Part shown: positions 24,248 to 33,176 of the stretch, one piece after another | Layout: each line of letters begins with the position of its first letter | Numbering within the stretch: the stretch's first letter is position 1 | Source of the DNA: an uncultured Oscillospiraceae bacterium | GTDB taxonomy: Bacteria > Bacillota > Clostridia > Oscillospirales > Ruminococcaceae | NCBI GenBank assembly: GCA_904384225.1 | Contig: CAJFJV010000017.1 | Coordinates: 1 to 38,480 of the forward strand | Length of the DNA stretch: 38,480 nucleotides | Direction of reading: 5' to 3' | The notes under the pieces: generated by a model | The model's input: the letters and a program-made list of their open reading frames with translations, nothing else | Told to the model about the DNA's origin: nothing | Database searches by the model: none | Translations under genes and position numbers: made by a program

Positions 24248-25211
24248 GAATAGGGCGGGCCGTATGGTATTATACCATGCCGTCAGTTCTTATCAGCTGT
24301 TGGAAGTTATACTGCACCGCCAGACTTATCACAGGGAAGAAAAAGCCGTTTTGCTTCTTCCGGATTTTATAACAGAAAAATATCCGCAGTATCAAAAGAT
24401 TGAAAACGGACGTTGGTTTGACGAAGTATACCTGTTCCCGTATCTGCGTATTCCGCATCAGGATGAGAAACATCTTTTTTCAGATGTTGCACGCTGTTTT
24501 GCACAGCGCATTCCATATGAACTATCCGATTTTTCAGCGGTCTATGTAGCGGGCGCGCACTTCTATTTTTCTTTGTATTTGATAGCAAAGCATAGGCCGT
24601 TTGTCTTTTTCGAGGATGCGGCGGGGATGTTGAGCAGATGGGAGATATTGTATCGCGGCTTATGCAATACGTTTCCGGTTCACGCTGAAATAGCACGGAA
24701 ATACGGCCTATTCAACGGAGAAAACCCTTTAATTTATCGTATAGTCTGCTTAAAGCAGGCACAGACAATAGATGTTACCGGCCAGAGATTTGAGGATTTT
24801 TCAGTGGAAGACGCATTGGAGAATCTGACGTTTCGTAAAAGGCGCCGCTTGATCCGCCTTTTTATCCCAAATAAAATCAAAGGACGTGCCGATGCTGTAC
24901 TGCTGACACAAAATTTTGCGTGGCTTGGGCTGATGAGTATAAACGAACAGAAGCAGCTGTATGAGAATATACGGGACAGCGTATTAAGCGGTATGCGCCT
25001 GTTCGTAAAGGTCCATCCAGATGATACGCTTGACTATAGCGGTATTTTTTCAAAAGCACGGATAATTGAACGCGCTTTCCCGTCTGAATTGCTGCCGTAT
25101 GTTTTTTTTCATAAACCGCCCCTGCTATACGCTGTAAATTCTGCCGGATGTGAAAATCTCATTAAACACTTCAAAATTAGAAAATTGGGAAGGGACGTAT
25201 ATGCCGAATAA
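24228..25211 (+). CDS. GT52/polysialyltransferase-like glycosyltransferase
   Basis: A 327-residue protein related to the one encoded next. The N-terminal VLYHAVSSYQLLEVILHR element resembles the T/SxYQLLxAI start of GT52 and polysialyltransferase-type enzymes, SAVYVAGAHFYFSLYLIAKHRPFVFFEDAAGML fits the middle, and MRLFVKVHPDDTLDYSG with FPSELLPYVF matches the conserved K-x-HP-x-D/E and donor regions. Known relatives use CMP-activated sialic acid; with a KdsB-like CMP-sugar synthetase in the same operon, a CMP-ulosonate donor is a reasonable inference. The start lies inside the preceding gene after GGTCTGGAGGCG. Confidence 0.65.
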   Translation: MKRTLDKNRAGRMVLYHAVSSYQLLEVILHRQTYHREEKAVLLLPDFITEKYPQYQKIENGRWFDEVYLFPYLRIPHQDEKHLFSDVARCFAQRIPYELSDFSAVYVAGAHFYFSLYLIAKHRPFVFFEDAAGMLSRWEILYRGLCNTFPVHAEIARKYGLFNGENPLIYRIVCLKQAQTIDVTGQRFEDFSVEDALENLTFRKRRRLIRLFIPNKIKGRADAVLLTQNFAWLGLMSINEQKQLYENIRDSVLSGMRLFVKVHPDDTLDYSGIFSKARIIERAFPSELLPYVFFHKPPLLYAVNSAGCENLIKHFKIRKLGRDVYAE

Positions 25212-26298
25212 TCGGATTTTATTGGTAGCCAATTCCGTCTATCAGCTTCTTACGGCTATCCATATGCGGTGTACGATTTGGAAAGAAAGAGAAGCGGAGC
25301 TTATTGTGACGGATGGAACGCCGTCTTTGCGGAGCTGCCTTCCGCGCCTTAAAGAGACAGGACTTTTTAGCCGGGTTATATATGCGGCCGTACAGGAATT
25401 AAACCGCCGGATATCCGCTTCTTCTGATGCAATAGACACACTGTTTAAAGAACAGAAGCGTACGTTCGAATGGATGTTGGACAATGAGCTTGGAAATTAT
25501 GCAAAAGTATGCTTTGCAAATTTTGACTTATTTACACGCATGCTTGCGAATTATTATTATGCTGCTCCGTGCGAATTTGTATGGTATGAAGATGGGTTTT
25601 CCTCTTATGTTATAGACTATCTAAAAGAAGAACGTGCCGCAATCAATCGCCATCCCGAGGGCAGGCGGATCCAAGACAAAGTAGAGCGGGTGTTTTTATA
25701 TGAACCCCGTCTTGCCATACGAAAAGACAGGATTGTAAACTGTGCGCTACCAAAGATTTCATTGCAGGATACGGACTTCCGTAACATGCTCAATTATATT
25801 TTCAGCTACACAAAGCCCGAAAGTCAAGAGGATTTTATCTTTTTGGAACAGTCTTTTCGTGCGGAAGGAATCAAAGGGAACGATCTTGCCTTGATGAAGG
25901 AATGCCGCGACGTCATAGGGAGAGAAAATTTTCTTGTAAAACCGCATCCGCGCAATACAGAAAATCTGCCGTATCAGATGGGGCTTTCCCGGCGATGTCC
26001 GGACAGTGTTCCATGGGAGCTTTTCCTTTTGAACGAAGGCACGGCGAATAAAACCATCATTACGGTTTGTTCCAATGCGGCACTGACCGGACGGATTGTT
26101 TTTGGAATGGACATCCCCACAGTCATGCTGTACCAGCTCTATCAGGGAAAGGTTTTGTGGAAAGAGGATGAGACGCTGTGGCGCTATCTGCGGATATTCC
26201 GTAATCAGTTTGCAGGGCCGCATTACTATGTTCCACAGACAATATATGAATTAAGGTGTATTCTTCGATATCTGGGAGGATGTAATGAACGAAGATGA
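25201..26298 (+). CDS. Second GT52/polysialyltransferase-like glycosyltransferase
   Basis: A 365-residue paralogue of the preceding protein. It shares the N-terminal LLVANSVYQLLTAIHMR element, a central CEFVWYEDGFSSYVIDYL and a FLVKPHPRNTENLP motif, then TVCSNAALTGRIVFGMDIPT, the region where these enzymes bind the nucleotide. Two such enzymes may make two linkages or alternate in chain extension. The ATG at 25201 (AAGGGACG upstream) is chosen over an in-frame ATG at 25150 that lacks a site. It overlaps the genes on both sides by 11 and 14 bases. Confidence 0.65.
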   Translation: MPNNRILLVANSVYQLLTAIHMRCTIWKEREAELIVTDGTPSLRSCLPRLKETGLFSRVIYAAVQELNRRISASSDAIDTLFKEQKRTFEWMLDNELGNYAKVCFANFDLFTRMLANYYYAAPCEFVWYEDGFSSYVIDYLKEERAAINRHPEGRRIQDKVERVFLYEPRLAIRKDRIVNCALPKISLQDTDFRNMLNYIFSYTKPESQEDFIFLEQSFRAEGIKGNDLALMKECRDVIGRENFLVKPHPRNTENLPYQMGLSRRCPDSVPWELFLLNEGTANKTIITVCSNAALTGRIVFGMDIPTVMLYQLYQGKVLWKEDETLWRYLRIFRNQFAGPHYYVPQTIYELRCILRYLGGCNERR

Positions 26299-28036
26299 AA
26301 TCAAAGTATCGGTTATTATACCGGTATATCAGGTAGAGAACTATTTGGAGCGGGCGGTAGAGTCCGTGCTGGCACAAACACTGCGTGAAAAAGAAATTAT
26401 ACTTGTCGATGATGGAAGTACGGATGCCTCGCCGGAAATTTGCGACCGTTATGCTGCTGCGTATCCGGATTTTATCCGGGTAATCCATAAAGAAAACGAA
26501 GGATTGGGCCTGACCCGCAATGCAGGAGTACAGGCTGCAAGAGGAAAATATATCGGGTTTCTTGATTCTGATGACAGTGTAGAACCAGAAATGTACGAAC
26601 GGTTATTCGATAAGGCTGAACAAGGGCCGTTTGATATTGTCATGTGCGATGTAAAGATTATTTATGTGGATGAAAACAAAAGCTCGATTGTCAGCAGCTA
26701 TCCGGAGGAGAATATCGATTTAGCAGATTATATTGCAAATGGTAACAATATTACGTACAGTGTAAACAAGCTGTACAAACGGAGTATCTGGAAAGAAAAC
26801 CGCTATGAAAAAATGCTCTTTGAGGATATTGCCCTTGTCCCTGCGCTTTTAACACGATGTGCAAGCATTGGCTACGTGCCACAACCTTTTTATCACTATT
26901 ATCGCAGAGCCAATACCATTTCTACTACAATGGTTGGAAGCATGGTGGATATTGTACAGGCATTCCGAAATTTTATTGATACAAGCAATCCCATCTATCG
27001 GGAAGAAGTAATCTATTGTGTGGCAAAACAGGTGTATTGGAACATGTTTCAATCAAGGACGCTTTTCCAAGCAGATTTTATCCTGTTTTTAAAAGAATAT
27101 GAAGCGGATTTTCGGCTGAATCCGTATCTTGAAAAGGATAAGAAATATAAACGTCTGCTTGAGGCTCTAAACCAGGAGGCAATTCCTGAAAATATTATCT
27201 GTGTGCATTTTGGACGTGCTTTACCGGAAGCCTATTTGGAGGAATGCCGCGCTGATTTTCCAAAAGCTCGCCTGATCTTATCAGATGAAAAAAGTGTTGA
27301 GGTCAAAAACTTCCCGCCTTCCGTACAAAGGGCTTTGGCGGAAGGAAATACAGCCTATGCTGAAGAATATGTGGCTTTATGGCTTTTATATCGTGAAGGC
27401 GGAATCGTCATAAAGCCGGAAATGCGCGCAAATCTGCAGCTAAAACGCTTGCGGCTTGACCATGTTTTTTTTGGCTTTGAAGACGACGAGGAATTAAACG
27501 GGGATTGCTACGGCGCGATCAAAGGCCATTATGTCATAAAGGCGCTGTTGCAGTCTTATGAGGGGGATTCTATTTTTAATCAGGCGTTTCTGCCTCTTAA
27601 GGATCGGATACGGGAAATCCTTTTGCTGCGGTTCGGTCTCCGGATTAACGGGAGAACGCAGCTGTTGCGTCAGGAAGTACGGGTCTATTTGCCGAGCGTT
27701 TTGTCTTATGATATGCAAAATGGAGAGAACTGCTGTAAGCATGCGGATATTGTTCTTCCAGATGGTATGGAGGCAGTAAGTGCAAAAGTTTTAAAAATGT
27801 GGTCCAATCGCATATTAGAAAATTGGAATCTTTATAAGCAAGAGAAAAATGCAAAGCAACAGAATAACAAAAAAAGTACGGTTTCCTCCTGTGTAGATGC
27901 ATCCCCTTCTCATGCTCTGATTGAACGCGAGATAGAGCAGCGTGTGCAGGAGATCGTAAAAACTTATGAGAATTCAACCTGCTGGCGCATTACCAAGCCG
28001 CTTCGGGCAGTCGCACGGTTATTCGGTAAATCGTAA
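26285..28036 (+). CDS. GT2 glycosyltransferase fused to a degenerate GT32-like domain
   Basis: A 583-residue protein. Residues 1-220 are a canonical GT2 domain (VSVIIPVYQVENYLERAVESV, VDDGSTD at 41-47, FLDSDDSV at 92-99, MLFEDIAL). Residues about 302-480 resemble the GT32 sugar-transferase fold: ICVHFGRALPEAYLEEC and EEYVALWLLYREGGIVIKPEM (361-380). In active GT32 enzymes the last stretch reads GGIYxDxD; here the DxD is KPE, so this half may be inactive or serve binding. The C-terminus STCWRITKPLRAVARLF is a tail often seen in Firmicute GT2 proteins. The ATG follows GGGAGGATGTA inside the preceding gene. Confidence 0.82.
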   Translation: MNEDEIKVSVIIPVYQVENYLERAVESVLAQTLREKEIILVDDGSTDASPEICDRYAAAYPDFIRVIHKENEGLGLTRNAGVQAARGKYIGFLDSDDSVEPEMYERLFDKAEQGPFDIVMCDVKIIYVDENKSSIVSSYPEENIDLADYIANGNNITYSVNKLYKRSIWKENRYEKMLFEDIALVPALLTRCASIGYVPQPFYHYYRRANTISTTMVGSMVDIVQAFRNFIDTSNPIYREEVIYCVAKQVYWNMFQSRTLFQADFILFLKEYEADFRLNPYLEKDKKYKRLLEALNQEAIPENIICVHFGRALPEAYLEECRADFPKARLILSDEKSVEVKNFPPSVQRALAEGNTAYAEEYVALWLLYREGGIVIKPEMRANLQLKRLRLDHVFFGFEDDEELNGDCYGAIKGHYVIKALLQSYEGDSIFNQAFLPLKDRIREILLLRFGLRINGRTQLLRQEVRVYLPSVLSYDMQNGENCCKHADIVLPDGMEAVSAKVLKMWSNRILENWNLYKQEKNAKQQNNKKSTVSSCVDASPSHALIEREIEQRVQEIVKTYENSTCWRITKPLRAVARLFGKS

Positions 28037-28054
28037 AGAAAAAGGAGGGACAGT

Positions 28055-28795
28055 ATGCAAACAATCGCGATGATACCGGCACGATATGGTTCAAGCCGCT
28101 TTCCGGGCAAGCCATTGGAAAACATCTGTGGGAAGCCAATGATATGGTGGGTTTTCCATCAGGTTCAAAAGGTACGGGGGATCAGTGCTGTGTGTGTGGC
28201 CACAGACCATGCAGAAATTCAAGAAGCGTGCAGAGCGCAAGGGATTCCTGTCCAAATGACCGGAGAACACGCAACCAGTACGGAACGCATTTATGAAGCA
28301 GCGAAAAGAATGCCCGCAGATGTTTATATTTGTGTAAACGGTGACGAACCGCTGATCGAACCTACGTTGATCGAACAGGTTATACCGAAAACTTGCGGCC
28401 GTTTTTTTGCAGCAAATTTAATGACCAAAATAAACAACCCGGTTGAGGTGGTGGACTGTACCAATATTAAAGTAATAACCGATACAGACGGGAATGCGCT
28501 TATGATGTCAAGAAGTCCGATCCCGTATCCGAAAGCGGACATGCAATTTGATTATTTTAAGCATTTAGGAGTGCTTGCCTATTCAATGGAAGCGCTTCGC
28601 TTTTTTGCAGAGACACCAAAAGGCCCATTAGAGCAAATTGAAGATATCAACGAACTGCGTTTTATTGAGCATGGGAAAAAATTGAATATGATTCCAGTTG
28701 AGGCGCATTCGCTTTCTGTTGATACAAAAAAAGATTTGGAATATGTCAGGAGGATAATCGAAGAAAAACAGAAAAGAGGAGTGATGAAATTTTGA
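28055..28795 (+). CDS. KdsB-like CMP-ulosonate (CMP-Kdo type) cytidylyltransferase
   Basis: A 246-residue enzyme of the 3-deoxy-manno-octulosonate cytidylyltransferase family, which couples a 2-keto-3-deoxy sugar acid to CMP. PARYGSSRFPGKPL binds CTP, VATDHAEI, VNGDEPLI (94-101), IPYPKAD, FKHLGVL and SVDTKKDLEYV follow in family order. Two sugar-site blocks differ from enterobacterial KdsB: HATSTER (72-78) in place of HQSGTER and VNGDEP in place of VQGDEP, so the substrate may not be Kdo itself. Kdo is mainly a Gram-negative sugar, and no kdsA, kdsC or kdsD lies in the window. The ribosome site is AAAAAGGAGGGAC; its stop overlaps the next start (TTGA). Confidence 0.88.
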   Translation: MQTIAMIPARYGSSRFPGKPLENICGKPMIWWVFHQVQKVRGISAVCVATDHAEIQEACRAQGIPVQMTGEHATSTERIYEAAKRMPADVYICVNGDEPLIEPTLIEQVIPKTCGRFFAANLMTKINNPVEVVDCTNIKVITDTDGNALMMSRSPIPYPKADMQFDYFKHLGVLAYSMEALRFFAETPKGPLEQIEDINELRFIEHGKKLNMIPVEAHSLSVDTKKDLEYVRRIIEEKQKRGVMKF

Positions 28796-30381
28796 GCATT
28801 CAAATATTGGACTGCACGCTGCGGGACGGTGGGTATATCAATGACTGGCGTTTTGGACGGAAAAATATCATGTCGATATTGGATAAATTGGACAGTGCGA
28901 AAATCGACATTATTGAGTGTGGTTTTCTTACAGAAATGGTACATGACAAGGAGTGTGCACTGTTTAACAGCGTGGCAGATATTGAAGCAGTGCTTCCAAA
29001 GCGGAAACACAACGCCATGTATGTAGCAATGATTGCAATGGGTGAAAAAGAACTCGATCCGAAAACACTTGCTTCATATAGCCCAGGCGGGATTGAAGGA
29101 ATCCGTTTGACCTTCCATAAAAAAGAAATTGATAAAGCGCTGGATTGTGCCAGAACAATTATGGAGAAAGGCTACCATGTGTTTATGCAGCCTGTCGGTA
29201 CCGTCTTTTACAGTGATTTGGAGCTTCTGAGCTTAGTTGAACAGATAAATCAGTTAAAGCCCTATGCTTTTTATATCGTGGATACATTGGGCAGCATGTA
29301 TCGGAATGATGTATCACACCGTTTTTACCTCATAGATAAGAATATGGATCCTGCAATTCATTTAGGGTTCCATGGGCACAATAATTTGCAGCTTGCATTC
29401 TCAAACGCGCAGGTTTTGGGGAAAATCCAGACCAAACGGACCTTGATTTTAGATGCGACTGTCTACGGAATGGGAAGAGGCGCAGGAAACCTGCCGACAG
29501 AATTGATTACGCAATATATCAATCGAAATATCGCGTCGCGTTATGATGCCGCAATGGTCATGGATGTCTATGATGGGTATATCGCCGCAATCCGCCAAAA
29601 ATATGAGTGGGGCTATACTGTACCTTATCATATTGCGGCAAGCAACATCTGCCATCCCAATTATGCTTCTTATCTGATTAATCGGCAGACATTGACTATG
29701 AAGGATATCGAAAAAATTATACAATCGATCCCCGCTGAATGCAGGGCATTGTATGATCAAGCTTTGGTAGAACAGTTGTATACAAGCTTTCAAAGCAAAA
29801 AAATTGACGATTATGCCTCTGTCAAAGAGATCACACGGCTCATAAGCGGGAAAAAGGCTCTTGTGCTTGCGCCGGGAAAAACACTTACCACGGCTTATAA
29901 TCAGATTGCGGCGTTTATCGACCATCAGCAGCCCTATGTGATCTCTGTCAATTTCATGGATACTCGGTATCCTATAGACGCTTGCTTTATCAGCAATCAC
30001 AAACGGATGGATGTGATCGGAAAAGAACTACAGCATATAGGGAAACTGCATGTTATTTTAACTTCGAATATTCAAGAGTACGAGCGAAGCGACGCGCTGT
30101 ATGTGGATTACGATCATTATACCAACGATGACCGCCTTATTTCAGATAATGCAGGGCTTATGTTGTTAAAGCTTTTGCAGCGCTGCGGTGTGCAGGAAAT
30201 TTTTTTAGCTGGATTTGATGGGTTTTATCCAGATACGCATATGTCGGAGGACAGCCCGGCAGATTCTATAACTGCGGGAATTTTAGAAAAGCAGGCGCAC
30301 ATCAGCCGTTTTTTGAAAGAATTGTCCAACACCCTTTCTATTACGTTTTTGACGCCGTCTATATACCAAACAAGCGGATAA
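28792..30381 (+). CDS. HMGL-family aldolase fused to an uncharacterised C-terminal domain
   Basis: A 529-residue protein. Residues 1-300 form an HMGL-type TIM barrel related to 4-hydroxy-2-oxovalerate aldolase: ILDCTLRDGGYIND (D7, R11, D12), HLGFHGHNNLQLAFSNA (H194 and H196 as metal ligands) and VYGMGRGAGNLPTE (225-236). Residues about 345-529 form a second alpha/beta domain starting GKKALVLAPGKTL and including DACFISNHKRMDV and EIFLAGFDGFYPD, of a kind seen in some polysaccharide-locus proteins; I cannot name it. An enzyme of this class could join pyruvate to an aldehyde to give a 2-keto-3-deoxy acid, the kind of product KdsB activates. The start is TTG, with AAAGAGGAG upstream and a TTGA overlap with the kdsB-like gene. 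Last gene of the operon. Confidence 0.8.
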   Translation: MSIQILDCTLRDGGYINDWRFGRKNIMSILDKLDSAKIDIIECGFLTEMVHDKECALFNSVADIEAVLPKRKHNAMYVAMIAMGEKELDPKTLASYSPGGIEGIRLTFHKKEIDKALDCARTIMEKGYHVFMQPVGTVFYSDLELLSLVEQINQLKPYAFYIVDTLGSMYRNDVSHRFYLIDKNMDPAIHLGFHGHNNLQLAFSNAQVLGKIQTKRTLILDATVYGMGRGAGNLPTELITQYINRNIASRYDAAMVMDVYDGYIAAIRQKYEWGYTVPYHIAASNICHPNYASYLINRQTLTMKDIEKIIQSIPAECRALYDQALVEQLYTSFQSKKIDDYASVKEITRLISGKKALVLAPGKTLTTAYNQIAAFIDHQQPYVISVNFMDTRYPIDACFISNHKRMDVIGKELQHIGKLHVILTSNIQEYERSDALYVDYDHYTNDDRLISDNAGLMLLKLLQRCGVQEIFLAGFDGFYPDTHMSEDSPADSITAGILEKQAHISRFLKELSNTLSITFLTPSIYQTSG

Positions 30382-30402
30382 AGATTGCATTGCGGGAAGC
30401 AG

Positions 30403-30469
30403 AAAGGTCTTATTTCCCGTATCTTATCGTCCATTTTCTGTAAAAGGGGATTTTAGATAAGGCCTTTTT
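30403..30469 (+). terminator. Candidate terminator of the polysaccharide operon
   Basis: AAAGGTCTTAT (30403-30413) can pair with ATAAGGCCTTT (30457-30467) with one G-T pair, closing a loop that contains a further CTTATC/GATAAG pairing; CTTTTT follows. Confidence 0.4.
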
Positions 30470-30487
30470 GAAAAATACAATAGATAC

Positions 30488-30525
30488 AAAAAACGCTCCG
30501 ACCGCCGGCGATCGGAGCGTTTTTT
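30488..30525. terminator. Bidirectional terminator between the polysaccharide operon and eno
   Basis: Perfect arms AAAAAACGCTCCGA and TCGGAGCGTTTTTT around a 10-base loop. The symmetric A and T tracts suit termination of both convergent units. Confidence 0.9.
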
Positions 30526-30559
30526 GAGATCAGGATTTCATCCTTCCGGATATAGGGGA

Positions 30560-31873
<1,314 letters not shown>

Positions 31874-31900
31874 TCATTTTTTGGGGAAAAATCCAATGCG

Positions 31901-31924
31901 TGAAGTTAGTTTAAACTAACTTCA
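31901..31924. promoter_or_regulatory. Perfect 24-bp palindromic operator in the eno leader
   Basis: Half-site TGAAGTTAGTTT followed directly by its exact complement. It lies directly after the likely transcription start (near 31925, minus strand), the position of a repressor site. The GTTAGTTTAAACTAAC core resembles MarR- or GntR-type operators in style; no regulator gene is adjacent. Confidence 0.65.
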
Positions 31925-31931
31925 GTTTTAC

Positions 31932-31960
31932 AGTATACCGCAGTACGCATAAAAAAGCAA
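31932..31960 (-). promoter_or_regulatory. Promoter of eno
   Basis: On the minus strand TTGCTT (31955-31960), a 17-base spacer and TATACT (31932-31937). Confidence 0.65.
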
Positions 31961-32248
31961 TCTTCAAAATAGAAAGTGAATGATCTTTTTGAAAGATACG
32001 GCGGATTCCTGCAAGACTGCCCTGAAAGAGTATGGGATATCAGCGACGTGTTTATACAAACATTCCGCCTCATATGTTGAAACGACAAAAAATGAATACT
32101 TTATTGGATCTCTCTTCTTATGGCCGCTGGTATTCAGCTTTTTAACTTTATCGGTCAAACTGAGGGTTGAACAAAAAGACAGCCTGGATACAGGCGATCA
32201 TAAGATGTTTTTCAAGCCGTTTTACTATCTATTCGTTTATTATTCTTG
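31961..32248. other. Intergenic stretch without a supported gene
   Basis: Open frames on both strands lack ribosome sites and family patterns. No strong terminator for the minus-strand gene ending at 32249 was seen. Confidence 0.5.
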
Positions 32249-32980
32249 TTAAAGGGGATTTTTGTTAAACAATAAATTTGCGATATGCTGACCGTTTACA
32301 TCTCCTTGCAAAAGTCCTTCCAGACAGTAATGGCAATAACAGACTACCATCTCCGTTTGATATTGTCTGCAATAATTGTGCATTATCGAAACTTGTTCTT
32401 CCTGTGTATGGTTTATAAATTTCCCTTTTGCCTGTTCTACATAATGTTTTGGAGCAAGCTTCGAATTTTTGACCGGCTGTTCCCGATATAAAGTACTTCC
32501 GCAAAAATCTGTTTCTTCATGGTTCTTTTTGGTTTCAACAAATTTAATATTCATCTTTCTCAGTATACTGCGAACAGCTTCTTGTTCGCTTCTGCGCTCT
32601 CTGGTTCTCCAGCAGTCTTGAATAGTAACTTCCAAACCATTGTAATCAGGAAAAGGAAACACGGGATCATGGTCAATGACTTCCCATAAGGATATAGCCT
32701 TTGTGCCTACACGCCATTCCTCAACGATATTTGTGCAATTATGGCAGACTGAAATCACGGTGTCTCCCGGCTGAAAGACTTTAGACACAGGAAGTTGTTT
32801 CCATTCATTCTGAACTGCGCATTCTGAAATTCGCCGTGTGTTATATTCTACTTTGTAATTCGGAATACAGCATCGTACAATCTTTATATCCGATTTTGAT
32901 TTTATATAATTTTGTATCATGAAACTTGTTTTAGGAAAATTTGCTGTGAACATACAGCTTGCGACATAATAATAAGCCAT
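32249..32980 (-). CDS. Cysteine-rich CCG-domain protein, HdrB-like
   Basis: A 243-residue protein with two copies of a C...CC...CxxC pattern. Copy one has C9, C37-C38 and C79-HN-C82; copy two has C123 (VTIQDCWRTRER), C160-G and C216-HY-C219 (with C214 just before). This fits tandem CCG domains as in heterodisulfide reductase subunit B and related oxidoreductases, which bind non-cubane or 4Fe-4S clusters; in the second copy CC-G is reduced to a single C160-G. No HdrA/HdrC partner is adjacent, and the electron donor is unknown. The ATG at 32980 is chosen because ACGGAGGAATAGTA lies upstream; an ATG at 33025 has none. Confidence 0.6.
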   Translation of the reverse strand: MAYYYVASCMFTANFPKTSFMIQNYIKSKSDIKIVRCCIPNYKVEYNTRRISECAVQNEWKQLPVSKVFQPGDTVISVCHNCTNIVEEWRVGTKAISLWEVIDHDPVFPFPDYNGLEVTIQDCWRTRERRSEQEAVRSILRKMNIKFVETKKNHEETDFCGSTLYREQPVKNSKLAPKHYVEQAKGKFINHTQEEQVSIMHNYCRQYQTEMVVCYCHYCLEGLLQGDVNGQHIANLLFNKNPL

Positions 32981-33176
32981 TACTATTCCTCCGTTGCTAT
33001 GCCCATTTAGGATATACTGTGCCATGATGATCCATTTGCCTGATTCCTTTTTTGTTTATTCACTCATACGCACAAAAGCCGTTTAGCATATCAGTAAAAC
33101 TTCTACCTGAATAGTATATTTTTCTCATATCTCATGTTTTCACAAAATATAAGGTTTAAGTCAAATTAGAATTTGC

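Noticed and set aside
28055-28795. Lipopolysaccharide synthesis as evidence for a Gram-negative host
   Set aside because: Spo0A, the zinc-type S18, ribosome-site strength and the TagGH-like exporter point to a Firmicute; no lpx, waa or lpt genes are present.
31980-32252. 90-codon open frame on the plus strand near eno
   Set aside because: Weak start context, no family pattern, and it ends inside the opposite-strand HdrB-like gene.
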